A stretch of 64,000 nucleotides of DNA. Source: Actinomycetes bacterium. GTDB taxonomy: Bacteria; Actinomycetota; Actinomycetes; Propionibacteriales; Nocardioidaceae. The notes beneath the pieces are model-generated. The model did not search any database. It saw only the letters and a list, made by a program, of their open reading frames with translations, and was not told the DNA's origin. A program made the position numbers and the translations under genes. This document shows, piece after piece, positions 16,540 through 26,144 of this stretch; positions within the stretch are counted from its first letter, which is position 1, and every line of letters begins with the position of its first letter. The stretch covers positions 62,001 through 126,000 of the forward strand of contig JAEWXC010000022.1 of the NCBI GenBank assembly GCA_023396115.1. Direction: 5' to 3'.

Positions 16540-17159
16540 CCGCGCGGGTCGACCACGCGGTCGTCTCCGGCACGTTCAGCCTGGACGGGGAGACCTTCGA
16601 CGTCGACAACAACGTCTGGGTGGTCGGGGACGACACCGAGTGCCTGGTCATCGACGCCCCGCACGACGTGGAGGCGATCCTGGCGCTGGTGGGGGACCGC
16701 AAGGTGAAGGCGATCGTGTGCACCCACGCCCACGACGACCACGTCCGGGTCGCCCCGGCGCTGCGGGTCGCGGCGAACGGCGGCGCCGGCGCCCCGATCC
16801 TGCTGCACCCCGACGACCGTCCGCTGTGGGAGCTGGTGCACACCGACGAGCTGTGGGACGTGGACCTGGCCGACGGGCACGTGATCAGCGTCGGCGGCAC
16901 CACCCTGCAGGTGCTGCACACCCCGGGGCACGCACCGGGTGCGGTCTGCCTGTACGCGCCCGACCTGGGTTGCGTCTTCACCGGCGACACGCTCTTCCAC
17001 GGCGGCCCGGGTGCCACCGGCCGGTCCTTCTCGGACCGTCCCACGATCGAGGCCTCGATCCGTGCCCGGCTGTTCGCGCTGCCCGAGGAGACCGTCGTGC
17101 ACACCGGACACGGGGAGGACACCACGATCGGCGCGGAGGCCGCGGCCCTCGGCCGCTGA
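16536..17159 (+). CDS. Metallo-beta-lactamase-fold hydrolase, partner of the mycothiol dehydrogenase
   Basis: A 207-aa MBL-fold hydrolase. The metal-binding motif THAHDDH is near residues 65-71, TPGHAPGAV follows, then FTGDTLFHGGPG and the final HTGHGEDTTIG. The size and spacing match small glyoxalase-II-like enzymes. Start GTG 16536 overlaps the dehydrogenase stop by 4 bp. Given the coupling, hydrolysis of S-formylmycothiol to formate and free mycothiol is a reasonable role, but this is inferred from context. Confidence 0.85.
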   Translation: MTARVDHAVVSGTFSLDGETFDVDNNVWVVGDDTECLVIDAPHDVEAILALVGDRKVKAIVCTHAHDDHVRVAPALRVAANGGAGAPILLHPDDRPLWELVHTDELWDVDLADGHVISVGGTTLQVLHTPGHAPGAVCLYAPDLGCVFTGDTLFHGGPGATGRSFSDRPTIEASIRARLFALPEETVVHTGHGEDTTIGAEAAALGR

Positions 17160-17165
17160 CCTCAG

Positions 17166-17303
17166 CCCTTACGCGACGCCGACCGGGCAGTTGCGCGACG
17201 CCGACCGGGCGCTTGCGTGCCGACCGGGCACTTGCGTGGCGCTGACCGGGCGCTTGCGTGGCGCCGACCGGGCAGTTGTGCTCGCACAACTGCCCGGTCG
17301 GCG
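17166..17303. repeat. Tandem degenerate 22-bp repeats ending in a perfect hairpin (locus A)
   Basis: Five direct units, each about TTGCG-N5-GCCGACCGGGCA plus two bases, run from about 17168; the third is short. The last is followed by its own reverse complement, making a perfect 19-bp stem with loop CTCG at 17262-17303 (arms 17262-17280 and 17285-17303). The array fills the gap between the MBL-hydrolase stop and the promoter of the next gene. The same unit recurs at 43614-43720. No spacers or cas genes are present. Confidence 0.85.
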
Positions 17304-17311
17304 GCTTTCGG

Positions 17312-17317
17312 TAGGTT
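17312..17317 (+). promoter_or_regulatory. -10 box (TAGGTT) of the MpaB-like gene
   Basis: TAGGTT ends 7 nt before ATG 17325 with no ribosome site between, suggesting a leaderless transcript. It lies 8 bp after the repeat hairpin, so the -35 region would fall inside the hairpin arm. Confidence 0.45.
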
Positions 17318-17324
17318 CGCGGCC

Positions 17325-18212
17325 ATGGTCGGACACGACGGGTACTTCGGACCGGACTCGATGCTGCACCGGGTCCAGTCCCACCACGCGGTGGGGCAGA
17401 CCTACGGACAGCGCGCGCTGATCCTGGGCGCCACCCACCCGGTGCCCTACGTCGGCACCTCCGACTCCACCACCGCCAAGGAGCGCCCGTTCCAGCGCCT
17501 GGCCGGCACCGCCATCGCGTTCGAGACGATCTTCTTCGGCACCCGCACCGAGGCCGACCGGCTGCTGCAGCGAGTACACCGGATGCACACCCGGGTCCGC
17601 GGCGAGCTCGCCCACGACGAGGGCACCTTCACCGCCGGCACCCGGTACGACGCGTTCGACCCCGACCTGATGCTCTGGACGATGGCGATGCTCGCCGACT
17701 CCTCCCGGGTGGCGTTCGAGACCCTGGTCCGTCCGCTCACCCGCGACGAGCGCGAGGAGTTGTGGGCCGACTGGGTCCGGTTCGGTGAACTCTTCGGGAT
17801 GCCCCGCGAGGTCGCCCCGCCGGACGCGGTCGCGTTCGAGCGGTGGATGGACGACTGGGTCGCCGGCGCGCGGATGCACGTCACCGACGAGGCCTACGTG
17901 GTGGGCCGGGCCATCGCCCGGGACATGCCGACACCGCGACACCTGCGCCCCGGCATGTGGGGTACCAACCTGCTGGTCACCGGGATGCTCCCGGCGCGGG
18001 TGCGCGAGCTGTTCGACCTGCCCTGGACCCGCAGCCACGAGGGTGCCTTCCGCTCCCTGGCCGCTGCCCTGCGCGGGACGCACCGGGTGCTGCCGACGCA
18101 CCGGGTGACCGGGACCAACACGCACCTGCACCAACTGGTGATCCGCACCGAGCAGGCCCGGATCGCGGCCGGTCGGCCGACCATCGACCTGGGGGCGTTC
18201 GCGGAGCGCTGA
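17325..18212 (+). CDS. MpaB-like oxygenase (DUF2236 family)
   Basis: A 295-aa protein with the pattern of the DUF2236/MpaB group, a family that includes heme proteins related to the latex-clearing oxygenase. Recognisable segments are FGPDSMLHRVQSHHAVGQTY near the start, GTAIAFETIFFGTRTEADR, VHRMHTRVRGEL, YDAFDPDLMLWTMAMLADS and FGELFGMPREVAP. Members are widespread in actinobacteria, and the substrate is normally unknown. The upstream in-frame starts lie within the repeat array and are rejected. It stands alone, between the array and the reverse methyltransferase. Confidence 0.8.
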   Translation: MVGHDGYFGPDSMLHRVQSHHAVGQTYGQRALILGATHPVPYVGTSDSTTAKERPFQRLAGTAIAFETIFFGTRTEADRLLQRVHRMHTRVRGELAHDEGTFTAGTRYDAFDPDLMLWTMAMLADSSRVAFETLVRPLTRDEREELWADWVRFGELFGMPREVAPPDAVAFERWMDDWVAGARMHVTDEAYVVGRAIARDMPTPRHLRPGMWGTNLLVTGMLPARVRELFDLPWTRSHEGAFRSLAAALRGTHRVLPTHRVTGTNTHLHQLVIRTEQARIAAGRPTIDLGAFAER

Positions 18213-18325
18213 GGGGAGGGGTCGGGGGCCTCGGCAAGCTCGACCGCCGGAGTCAGTCGACCACCGGGGCGGCTCGACCACCGGAGGCGCTCGACCACCG
18301 CGGCAGGCTCCACCCCGAGGGTGGG
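18213..18325. repeat. CTCGACCACCGG-type intergenic repeats
   Basis: The short gap between the convergent MpaB-like and methyltransferase genes carries CTCGGCAAGCTCGACCGCC at about 18230 and then three to four degenerate copies of GGCTCGACCACCGG. The same words recur at 47390-47470, so this is a second copy of an intergenic repeat family. No gene is visible in it. Confidence 0.7.
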
Positions 18326-19519
18326 TCAGAAACGCTCGACCAGCAGAGCCCGACCGGCGCCGGCGATCCGGGTCATCACCAGGGTGGCGGACTCGGTGCC
18401 ACGCAGCTGCAGCCGCCGGCGCAGCTGCTCGGGAACGACGTCGACGCCGCGGGTCTTGATCTCCAGCGTCCCGATCCCGCGCGAGCGCAGCGCTGCCTTG
18501 AGGCCCTTCTCCCGGAACGGCACCTCCTCCAGCACCCGGAACCCCCGCGCGAACGGGGTGCGGAACGGGGCCGCGGCGCTCACCCAGGCGATGTGCGGGT
18601 CGAGCAGCCCACCGTCGACCCCGGCCGCGACCGCCGTGACCAGGCCCGCCCGGATCACCGCGTCGTCAGGTTCGTAGAGGTACTCGCCGAGGTCCACGAC
18701 CGGCCGCTCGGCACCCCGGTGTGGGTCGTCCTCCTCGGTCAGCGAGGCCAGGCCGCCGTCGCCGAGCACGGTCGCACGCCGTTCGCAGGAGGCGGTCCGG
18801 CCCGACCACAGCACGGCCTCCTTGAGCGCACCGGCGTCACTGACCCACTCGGCCTCGACTCCCGCGGGCACCAGGTCGTGCGGGATCCCCGGGGCCACCT
18901 TCACCGCGCTGTCGCGGGCCAGCAGCTGCTCGACGAACGACCACGGCGGGGTCCAGTCCTCGACGTGGAAGGAGCGACCACGCCCCGAGCGGCGGGCGGG
19001 GTCGGCGAAGGCCAGCCCGAACGGGCCCAGGTCCAGGGTGGTCGCGTCCGCCACCGCGACCGCACCGTCCAGCCCCAGCGCGGCCAGGTTCGCCCGGGCC
19101 ATCGCAACCCGGACCGGGTCCAGGTCGACCCCCACCGCCGTCAGCCCGGCACGCGCGAAGGCGATCAGGTCGCCCCCCACCGAACAGCCCAGGTCGACCA
19201 CCGAGGCAGGCCCCACGGCGGCGGCCCGCCCGGCCCGGTGGGTCGCGACCCGGGCGCGGGTGGACTGCTCCAGCGCGTCGGGGGTGAAGTACAGGTGCAC
19301 CGCGTCGGCGCCGAACTTCGGCACGGCGCGCACCCGCAGGCTCACCTGGGTCAGTGCCGCCGCTGCTCGCTCGGGGTCCGACTCGGTGCGCCGCACCGCC
19401 GCTGCCGCCCGCACCGGGTCACCGTCGTGGTCGGCCCAGGCCTCGGCCGCGATCGTCAGCAGCTGCTGCCCCTGGTCGGTCAGCAACCACTCGAAGGTCT
19501 CGGTGTCCACGTCCGTCAT
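18326..19519 (-). CDS. SAM-dependent methyltransferase with C-terminal THUMP-like domain
   Basis: A 397-aa class I methyltransferase. SAM motif I is VVDLGCSVGGDLIAFA (107-122), the acidic loop is VGVDLDPVRV, and FADPARRSGRGR is the post-motif loop. After it, residues about 300-397 (GYLYEPDDAVIRAGLV... KALRSRGIGTLEIKTRG... LLVERF) match the THUMP-like domain found fused to these enzymes in actinobacteria. RNA is the likely substrate, from the domain. It is convergent with the MpaB-like gene and divergent from the following lipoprotein gene, whose start is 57 bp away. Confidence 0.85.
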   Translation of the reverse strand: MTDVDTETFEWLLTDQGQQLLTIAAEAWADHDGDPVRAAAAVRRTESDPERAAAALTQVSLRVRAVPKFGADAVHLYFTPDALEQSTRARVATHRAGRAAAVGPASVVDLGCSVGGDLIAFARAGLTAVGVDLDPVRVAMARANLAALGLDGAVAVADATTLDLGPFGLAFADPARRSGRGRSFHVEDWTPPWSFVEQLLARDSAVKVAPGIPHDLVPAGVEAEWVSDAGALKEAVLWSGRTASCERRATVLGDGGLASLTEEDDPHRGAERPVVDLGEYLYEPDDAVIRAGLVTAVAAGVDGGLLDPHIAWVSAAAPFRTPFARGFRVLEEVPFREKGLKAALRSRGIGTLEIKTRGVDVVPEQLRRRLQLRGTESATLVMTRIAGAGRALLVERF

Positions 19520-19575
19520 CGTCTCAGGCCGCGCCTGCAGGTGTGCGCGCCGGGCGCCGGGGGAAGGACGCCCGG

Positions 19576-20592
19576 GTGAACGGAATGCGAGTGGTGCCGG
19601 GCTGTGTCCTGGCGGTGGCGTTGATCGGGTTGGCCGGGTGCACCGGGAGCGGGGCGGACGAGGAAGGGCCCGTCCTCGCCGCCGGGGGGACCGTGGTCGC
19701 CGACGACCGCGGCGTCGGGCGGACGAACAGCATCCTCCTGCCCACCGGGCGGCTCGACCTGACCGTCACCGGACCCCGGACCAGCACTCCCGAGATCGAC
19801 GGCACCGCCCGCCGCGCGCCGGAGTCGGGCTCCCTGATCGGGGTGGGATGGAGGTGGGAGGGCGCCGACCGTCTCCCGGCTGCCGTCGTGGGCGGGGAAG
19901 AGTCTGTCCCGGAGATCGCGCTGGTGGTCGGGGACGAGCGCTACCCGCTGGCCCCGGACATGGCGCCGCCGTCCTCCGACAGCACCGACGAGGCGTTGCG
20001 GGCCAGGGGGACCGTGTGGGTCGGCCTCGAGGCCGGCGCCGAGGACGCCGCGGCACGGGAGGCGGTCGTGGAGGTCACCTTCGACGGCCTCGTGCAGGTC
20101 GTCGACCCGCAGGACGACGACATGACCTCTGCCCTGAGGACCTCCGCCCGGAGCCTGTACACCGGCGAGCTGCGCCGCAGCCCGATGTTCACCTGCGACG
20201 GGCCTGCCGCTCAGGGGCTGCAGCTCAACGGGTCCTGCCTGGTGGAGGTCGCCACCACCCCCTGGCACTCCGCGGTGGGGTGGAGCCCGGACGGCGACCC
20301 GTGGGTCGTGGTCACCCTCCGTGCGTCCCTGGCCCGGACCTGGCAGAGCACCAGCGGGGAGCTGGGGGAGTGGACGCTGACCGGCCCGGGCATCCGCCCG
20401 AAGTACCGGCTCGACGGTCTGGAGCCGGTCAAGGTCGTGCACGACACGGTCCAGGGCTGGGGCGACAACGACTCGGTCGGCGACGTGGTGGTCTTCGACC
20501 CCGGCACCTCCGGCCCGTTCGAGGCCGTCGCCCGGATCGGCCGTCGACAGGCCGACCCGCGGCCGGTCACCTGGACCACCCGCTTCGACTGA
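19576..20592 (+). CDS. Lipoprotein of unknown function
   Basis: A 338-aa exported lipoprotein. The signal peptide MRVVPGCVLAVALIGLAGC ends in the lipobox LAGC with the lipidated cysteine, followed by an acidic linker. The rest is soluble, with two cysteines (FTCDGPAAQGLQLNGSCL) that may pair. GTG 19576 is preferred because GGGAAGGA lies 7 nt upstream; ATG 19585 would also leave an intact signal. I do not recognise the domain. It ends 11 bp before the first CIRCE operator of groES. Confidence 0.75.
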   Translation: MNGMRVVPGCVLAVALIGLAGCTGSGADEEGPVLAAGGTVVADDRGVGRTNSILLPTGRLDLTVTGPRTSTPEIDGTARRAPESGSLIGVGWRWEGADRLPAAVVGGEESVPEIALVVGDERYPLAPDMAPPSSDSTDEALRARGTVWVGLEAGAEDAAAREAVVEVTFDGLVQVVDPQDDDMTSALRTSARSLYTGELRRSPMFTCDGPAAQGLQLNGSCLVEVATTPWHSAVGWSPDGDPWVVVTLRASLARTWQSTSGELGEWTLTGPGIRPKYRLDGLEPVKVVHDTVQGWGDNDSVGDVVVFDPGTSGPFEAVARIGRRQADPRPVTWTTRFD

Positions 20593-20603
20593 CACCCACC
20601 TCG

Positions 20604-20630
20604 TTGGCACTCGTTGGGGGTGAGTGCTAA
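20604..20630 (+). promoter_or_regulatory. CIRCE operator 1 (HrcA binding site) before groES
   Basis: TTGGCACTC (20604-20612), nine spacer bases, then GAGTGCTAA (20622-20630). This is one base from the classical TTAGCACTC-N9-GAGTGCTAA. It should bind HrcA and repress the groESL operon until heat stress. The leader from here to the groES GTG is about 180 bp. Confidence 0.93.
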
Positions 20631-20638
20631 CGTCGTCA

Positions 20639-20665
20639 TTGGCACTCTCGGACCGAGGGTGCCAG
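20639..20665 (+). promoter_or_regulatory. Degenerate second CIRCE-like operator
   Basis: TTGGCACTC (20639-20647), exactly nine bases, then GGGTGCCAG (20657-20665), which matches 7 of 9 bases of the complement of its left arm. It lies 8 bp after CIRCE 1. The inner part also forms an 11-bp stem with one mismatch. Same spacing and left arm suggest a real second HrcA site, weaker than the first. Confidence 0.65.
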
Positions 20666-20806
20666 CGCTTGTGACCGGAGGGTGATCCCCGCGACGGCAC
20701 TCTCCACGAGCAGGCTCGAACGTCCGGGGGCGCCCGTGCCCCCACAGCTGGGCAACCAGCTGGACCACACGCCTTGGACACCGCACGAGAAAGAGGTCGA
20801 TCAGAA

Positions 20807-21103
20807 GTGTCGATCAACATCAAGCCCCTCGAGGACCGCATCGTCGTCAAGCCGCTCGACGCCGAGCAGACCACGGCCTCCGGCCTGGTCATCCCGGACA
20901 CCGCCAAGGAGAAGCCCCAGGAGGGCGAGGTCGTGGCCGTGGGCCCCGGCCGCTTCAACGAGTCCGGCGCCAGCCGCGTCGAGATGGACATCGCCGTCGG
21001 CGACAAGGTCATCTACTCCAAGTACGGCGGCACCGAGGTCAAGTACGCCGGTGGCGAGTACCTGATCCTGTCGGCGCGCGACGTGCTGGCCATCGTCGGC
21101 TGA
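20807..21103 (+). CDS. groES: Co-chaperonin GroES
   Basis: The 98-aa lid of the GroEL chamber. It reads VSINIKPLEDRIVVKPLDAE, carries the mobile loop region TASGLVIPDTAKEKPQEGEV and ends ILSARDVLAIVG, all standard. Start GTG 20807 is preferred because AAGAGG lies 10 nt upstream and the sequence from there matches the family; an upstream in-frame ATG at 20774 adds 11 unrelated residues. It is under tandem CIRCE operators and is followed by groEL after 140 bp. Confidence 0.97.
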   Translation: MSINIKPLEDRIVVKPLDAEQTTASGLVIPDTAKEKPQEGEVVAVGPGRFNESGASRVEMDIAVGDKVIYSKYGGTEVKYAGGEYLILSARDVLAIVG

Positions 21104-21124
21104 CCTGGCATCACACCTGGCTGC

Positions 21125-21178
21125 GCCGGGGGCGTTCGACGACCCGCTCCGCTTGAAGGTCGCCTTCACGCCCCCGGC
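21125..21178 (+). other. Stable structure between groES and groEL
   Basis: GCCGGGGGCGT (21125-21135) pairs perfectly with ACGCCCCCGGC (21168-21178), and the 32-nt loop holds a smaller hairpin GAAGG-TCG-CCTTC. It could protect or process the groES message, or attenuate read-through into groEL. The 66 nt before the groEL ATG are free of further structure and carry AGAGGAGAG as the ribosome site. Confidence 0.6.
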
Positions 21179-21243
21179 TTGCCAGCTGCGCGCCATTCCA
21201 CCCGATGACGCGCGATGCTTCACCGGAACCTCAGAGGAGAGAC

Positions 21244-22863
<1,620 letters not shown>

Positions 22864-22870
22864 TCCCTTC

Positions 22871-22930
22871 CTGCCGCGGCAGGACCACGGCGGCCCGTCG
22901 GCCCGAGCACTGCTCGGGACCGGCGGGCCG
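22871..22930 (+). terminator. Hairpins after groEL
   Basis: CTGCCGCGGCAG (22871-22882) is a perfect palindrome 7 bp after the stop, and a larger GC hairpin follows, CGGCCCG...CCCGAGCA at 22891-22909 pairing with TGCTCGGG...CGGGCCG at 22911-22930. No T tract, but the stem strength suits an actinobacterial terminator. Confidence 0.7.
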
Positions 22931-22996
22931 TCGCCGTTCCGGAAGACGGGGAGCCCGGGGGGAACAACCCGGGTCCGGCTGGTGTTCAGGGAGCAC

Positions 22997-24292
22997 GTGA
23001 CCTCGCTGCGCACCCCGACCCCGGCCGACACCTGGAGCCGGGGACAGCTGGTGGGGTTCCTGGCGGTCCTCGCGGCCCTGTCGATGCTGGGCCCGTTCAG
23101 CATCGACACCCCGTTCCCCGCGTTCTCCCAGATGGGCCGCGACTTCGCGGTCTCCTCCGACCAGATGCAGTACGTGGTCAGCGCCTACCTGGTGGCCTTC
23201 GGCCTGATGAGCCCGTTCCACGGACCGCTCTCGGACGCGGTCGGCCGCAAGCCGGTGATCCTGGTCGGGATCAGCCTCTACGTGCTGGCCTCGGTCGGGG
23301 CCGCGTTCTCGACCTCGCTGGAGATGCTGCTGGCCTTCCGGGTGCTCCAGGGACTCAGCGCCGGGGGCGGCGTGATCGTGGGCCGCACCCTGGTCCGCGA
23401 CCTGTTCGACGGTCCCCAGGCGCAGAAGTTGATGAGCCAGGTGATGATGCTCTTCGGTCTCGCCCCGGCGATCGCGCCGATCATCGGCGGCTGGCTGCTG
23501 CAGGCCGGCGCGTGGCCGGTGGTGTTCTGGTTCATGGCCGGCGTCGGCACCCTGCTCGTCCTGGCGGTCGCGTTCACGCTGCCCGAGACGCACCCCGTGG
23601 AACGCCGCACGCCCCTGCGGGTCGGGTCCCTGCTCGGCTCCCTGGTCGAGGTGTCCCGCTCGGTGCGGTTCCACCGGATCGCCTGGGCCGCGGCGCTCAC
23701 CTTCGGTGGACAGTTCCTCTACATCGGGGCTGCCCCGATCATCGTCGTCGACCTGCTCGGCAAGGGCGAGCTGGACTTCTGGATGCTGTTCGTCCCGCTG
23801 ATCTCCGGCGTCGTGCTCGGCAGTTGGGTCTCCTCACGTGCCGCGGGCCGGGTGGCCGGGCGACGCCTGGTCAACGCCGCGATGACCGTCAGCCTGACCG
23901 CGGCCGTGCTCAACGTCGGCCTCGCGGGCTTCTCCGGTACCTCGGTGCTGCCGTGGGTGGTGCTGGGCCCGGCCCTGATCGCCGTCGGCACCGCCGCGGC
24001 CTACCCCACCCTCCAGCTGGCGCTGCTCGACATGTTCCCTGAATCCCGCGGTGCGGCGGTGTCGATGTTCACCTTCTTCACGCTGCTGCAGAACGGGCTG
24101 ACGGCCGCCCTCGTCGCCCCGCACGTCACCGGGTCGATGCTGCAACTGGCCGTCGCGGCCCTGGTGATGGTCGCGGCCGGGACGCTGCTGTGGGTGCTGC
24201 ACGTGCGGCTGGTCCCGGCCCCGGTCGCACACACCCCGGTGGCCCACGAGAGCGCTGCCCCTGCCCCGGAGTCGGGCGCGACCCGGGACTGA
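22997..24292 (+). CDS. MFS drug-resistance transporter, Bcr/CflA subfamily
   Basis: A 431-aa protein with 12 predicted transmembrane helices. The N-terminal half has LSMLGPFSIDTPFPAFSQM in TM1 and LSDAVGRKPVIL, the loop 2-3 signature of the major facilitator family, then RVLQGLSAGGGVIVGRTLVRDLF, typical of Bcr/CflA exporters. By family it would export drugs or small toxic molecules by proton antiport. GTG 22997 is taken as the start (AGGGAG just upstream); GTG 22982 is an alternative adding five residues. The last residues (APVAHTPVAHESAAPAPES) form a disordered tail. Confidence 0.87.
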   Translation: MTSLRTPTPADTWSRGQLVGFLAVLAALSMLGPFSIDTPFPAFSQMGRDFAVSSDQMQYVVSAYLVAFGLMSPFHGPLSDAVGRKPVILVGISLYVLASVGAAFSTSLEMLLAFRVLQGLSAGGGVIVGRTLVRDLFDGPQAQKLMSQVMMLFGLAPAIAPIIGGWLLQAGAWPVVFWFMAGVGTLLVLAVAFTLPETHPVERRTPLRVGSLLGSLVEVSRSVRFHRIAWAAALTFGGQFLYIGAAPIIVVDLLGKGELDFWMLFVPLISGVVLGSWVSSRAAGRVAGRRLVNAAMTVSLTAAVLNVGLAGFSGTSVLPWVVLGPALIAVGTAAAYPTLQLALLDMFPESRGAAVSMFTFFTLLQNGLTAALVAPHVTGSMLQLAVAALVMVAAGTLLWVLHVRLVPAPVAHTPVAHESAAPAPESGATRD

Positions 24293-24325
24293 ACCCGGCT
24301 GAACCCGCCGGCCGGACGCCGGGGG

Positions 24326-25969
24326 TCAGGGACGCGGGAGCAGACCCCGCTGCGGCGAGGTGCAGTCCGGAGTCGGCGTCGGGCGGTCCACGCTGGCGAG
24401 CCGGTACAGCTGCCACTTCCCGCAGCCGTCACCGACCGGCACGTACCGCGAGGACAGCGGGGCGACCAGCGGCTGCCCGAACCCGTCCCACGCGGTCAAC
24501 GAGGCCACGGTCACAACCCACGTGGGTGCCTGCGGACCGTTCATCAGCCCCTGCAGCTCAGCCAGGTCGGGGTCGGCGGTACGCATCGGCAACGACCACA
24601 GGTGCCGGTAGGGCGACGGCAGGCCACTGGCCCACTGGATGTCGGCGCGTCCGCCGTAGACGACCAGGGTGTCCCCGGGTTCGCTGGCCGCGCCGATCGC
24701 CGAGCCCACCCGCACCTGGTAGGGCACCATGCCGCGGACCCAGTCGGAGGTCCACACCACCAGCGAGACCACGGAGGAGACCACCAGCGAGGAGACCAGC
24801 AGCAGTCCGGTCAGGCGACGGCCGCGACCGGGGTCGGTGGTCGCACCGAGCAGCGCCATCGCCAGGCTCAGACCGACCACCGGGGTGAACAGGTACGGGG
24901 TCCAGTAGGAGCCACCCAGCACCACCCCGACCAGGTCCAGGGCGATCACCGTGCAGACGCTGAGGGCGATCACCGGGGCCACCCGCAGCACCGGCAGCAG
25001 TTGGGCGAGGAAGAACAGCAGCACCGGCACCATCCCGGTGAGCACGGCGATTCCGAACAGCTCCCCGGCCCGGGTCTCCTGGGCCGTCGACGGGGTCGCG
25101 GCCAGCACCTCCGTGGCCTCGCCGCGGAACCCGACCACCGCGTACCAGAGCGCGTCCAGACCGGCCCCGCTGGCCACTGCCCAGACACAGACCGCGCCGA
25201 TCACCAGCGCCATCCCGCCGAGCATCCCGAACCCCAACCTCAGCACCTCGCGCCAGGTGCGCTGACGGGTCAGGAGCACACCCAGCAGCAGCACGCCCAG
25301 GAACGCGGCAGGTGAGACCTGGCTCTGCTTGAGCCCCATGGACAGCGCCGTCATCACCCCGGCCACGACCGCCCAGCCCACCTGGCGCAGGTGAACCGCC
25401 CGGAACGCGGCCCAGCAGCCGGTCATCATCACCGGCAGCCCGAGCAGCTCGCCCTTGGCCCCGATCACGTCGATCATCGGGTTGACCACCAGCGCCCCGG
25501 CGGTGACCGCGGCCCAGACCGCGGCCCGCCGTTCCCGGCGGGGGTGGGGTTCGAGCTGGACCAGGGCCGCGATCTCCCGCGCCACCATCGCCGACATCAC
25601 CACCAGCACGACGCACCCCAGAGCCGCCACCAGACGCAGGGCGTAGTCACCGCCGAGGAGGTGGGCCGCCCGGACCGCGGCGATCAGGATCGGGCTGCGG
25701 TCCACCCAGTAGGGCCCGTACAGCTCCCCGTCCCCGGGATCCCAGGCATCGGCCACCAGACCGAAGCCGGCCTCGTCGGGTCGCAGCGGCCAGATCAGGC
25801 CGGGGAAGCGCAGCAGCGCCGCCAGCACCGCGACCGTCCAGACCACCCGGGAGCCGGCGTGCGGGGCAGCCGGCGCCGTGGGGTGCAGGAAGCGGCGGGG
25901 CCCCGGGAGGATCGGCCGACGTGGAGTCCCTGCGGCGGGCGCGGCCTGGTCCGTCATGGCGGTCAGCAT
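24326..25969 (-). CDS. GT-C type membrane glycosyltransferase (PMT/ArnT-like)
   Basis: A 547-aa polytopic protein with about ten transmembrane helices. The first loop carries LRPDEAGFG (Asp-Glu pair, the catalytic acid region of GT-C enzymes) and the next PYWVDRSPILIAAVR, a pattern seen in dolichyl/decaprenyl-phosphate sugar transferases. The last 130 residues form a soluble outer domain (GDTLVVYGGRADIQWASGL, WVVTVASLTAWDGFG). It probably moves a lipid-linked sugar to a protein or cell-wall glycan, target unknown. Start ATG 25969, or ATG 25957 (MTDQAAP). It runs opposite to both neighbours. Confidence 0.78.
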   Translation of the reverse strand: MLTAMTDQAAPAAGTPRRPILPGPRRFLHPTAPAAPHAGSRVVWTVAVLAALLRFPGLIWPLRPDEAGFGLVADAWDPGDGELYGPYWVDRSPILIAAVRAAHLLGGDYALRLVAALGCVVLVVMSAMVAREIAALVQLEPHPRRERRAAVWAAVTAGALVVNPMIDVIGAKGELLGLPVMMTGCWAAFRAVHLRQVGWAVVAGVMTALSMGLKQSQVSPAAFLGVLLLGVLLTRQRTWREVLRLGFGMLGGMALVIGAVCVWAVASGAGLDALWYAVVGFRGEATEVLAATPSTAQETRAGELFGIAVLTGMVPVLLFFLAQLLPVLRVAPVIALSVCTVIALDLVGVVLGGSYWTPYLFTPVVGLSLAMALLGATTDPGRGRRLTGLLLVSSLVVSSVVSLVVWTSDWVRGMVPYQVRVGSAIGAASEPGDTLVVYGGRADIQWASGLPSPYRHLWSLPMRTADPDLAELQGLMNGPQAPTWVVTVASLTAWDGFGQPLVAPLSSRYVPVGDGCGKWQLYRLASVDRPTPTPDCTSPQRGLLPRP

Positions 25970-26144
25970 GCCAGCCGGGGCCCCGGGGGTGGCGGGAGGT
26001 CCGCTCCACCGTGTTGGTCCCGGGCCGTTCCGGGCGGCTTCCGGCTCCGGCCGGTGACGTCACCTGGCCGAAACACCGGTGACCCGGACGCGCAACGCCG
26101 GTGCGGCAGCGTGGCACCCGAACACCGAGGACGAGGAGGACGCG

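Noticed and set aside
17166..17303. CRISPR array at the 22-bp repeats
   Set aside because: Units are contiguous and degenerate, without unique spacers, leader or cas genes.
20593..20806. HAIR (HspR) element before groES
   Set aside because: No CTTGAGT-N7-ACTCAAG pattern; only CIRCE-type sites are present.
21205..21243. Upstream start of groEL
   Set aside because: Adds residues absent from the family, while AGAGGAGAG sits directly before ATG 21244.
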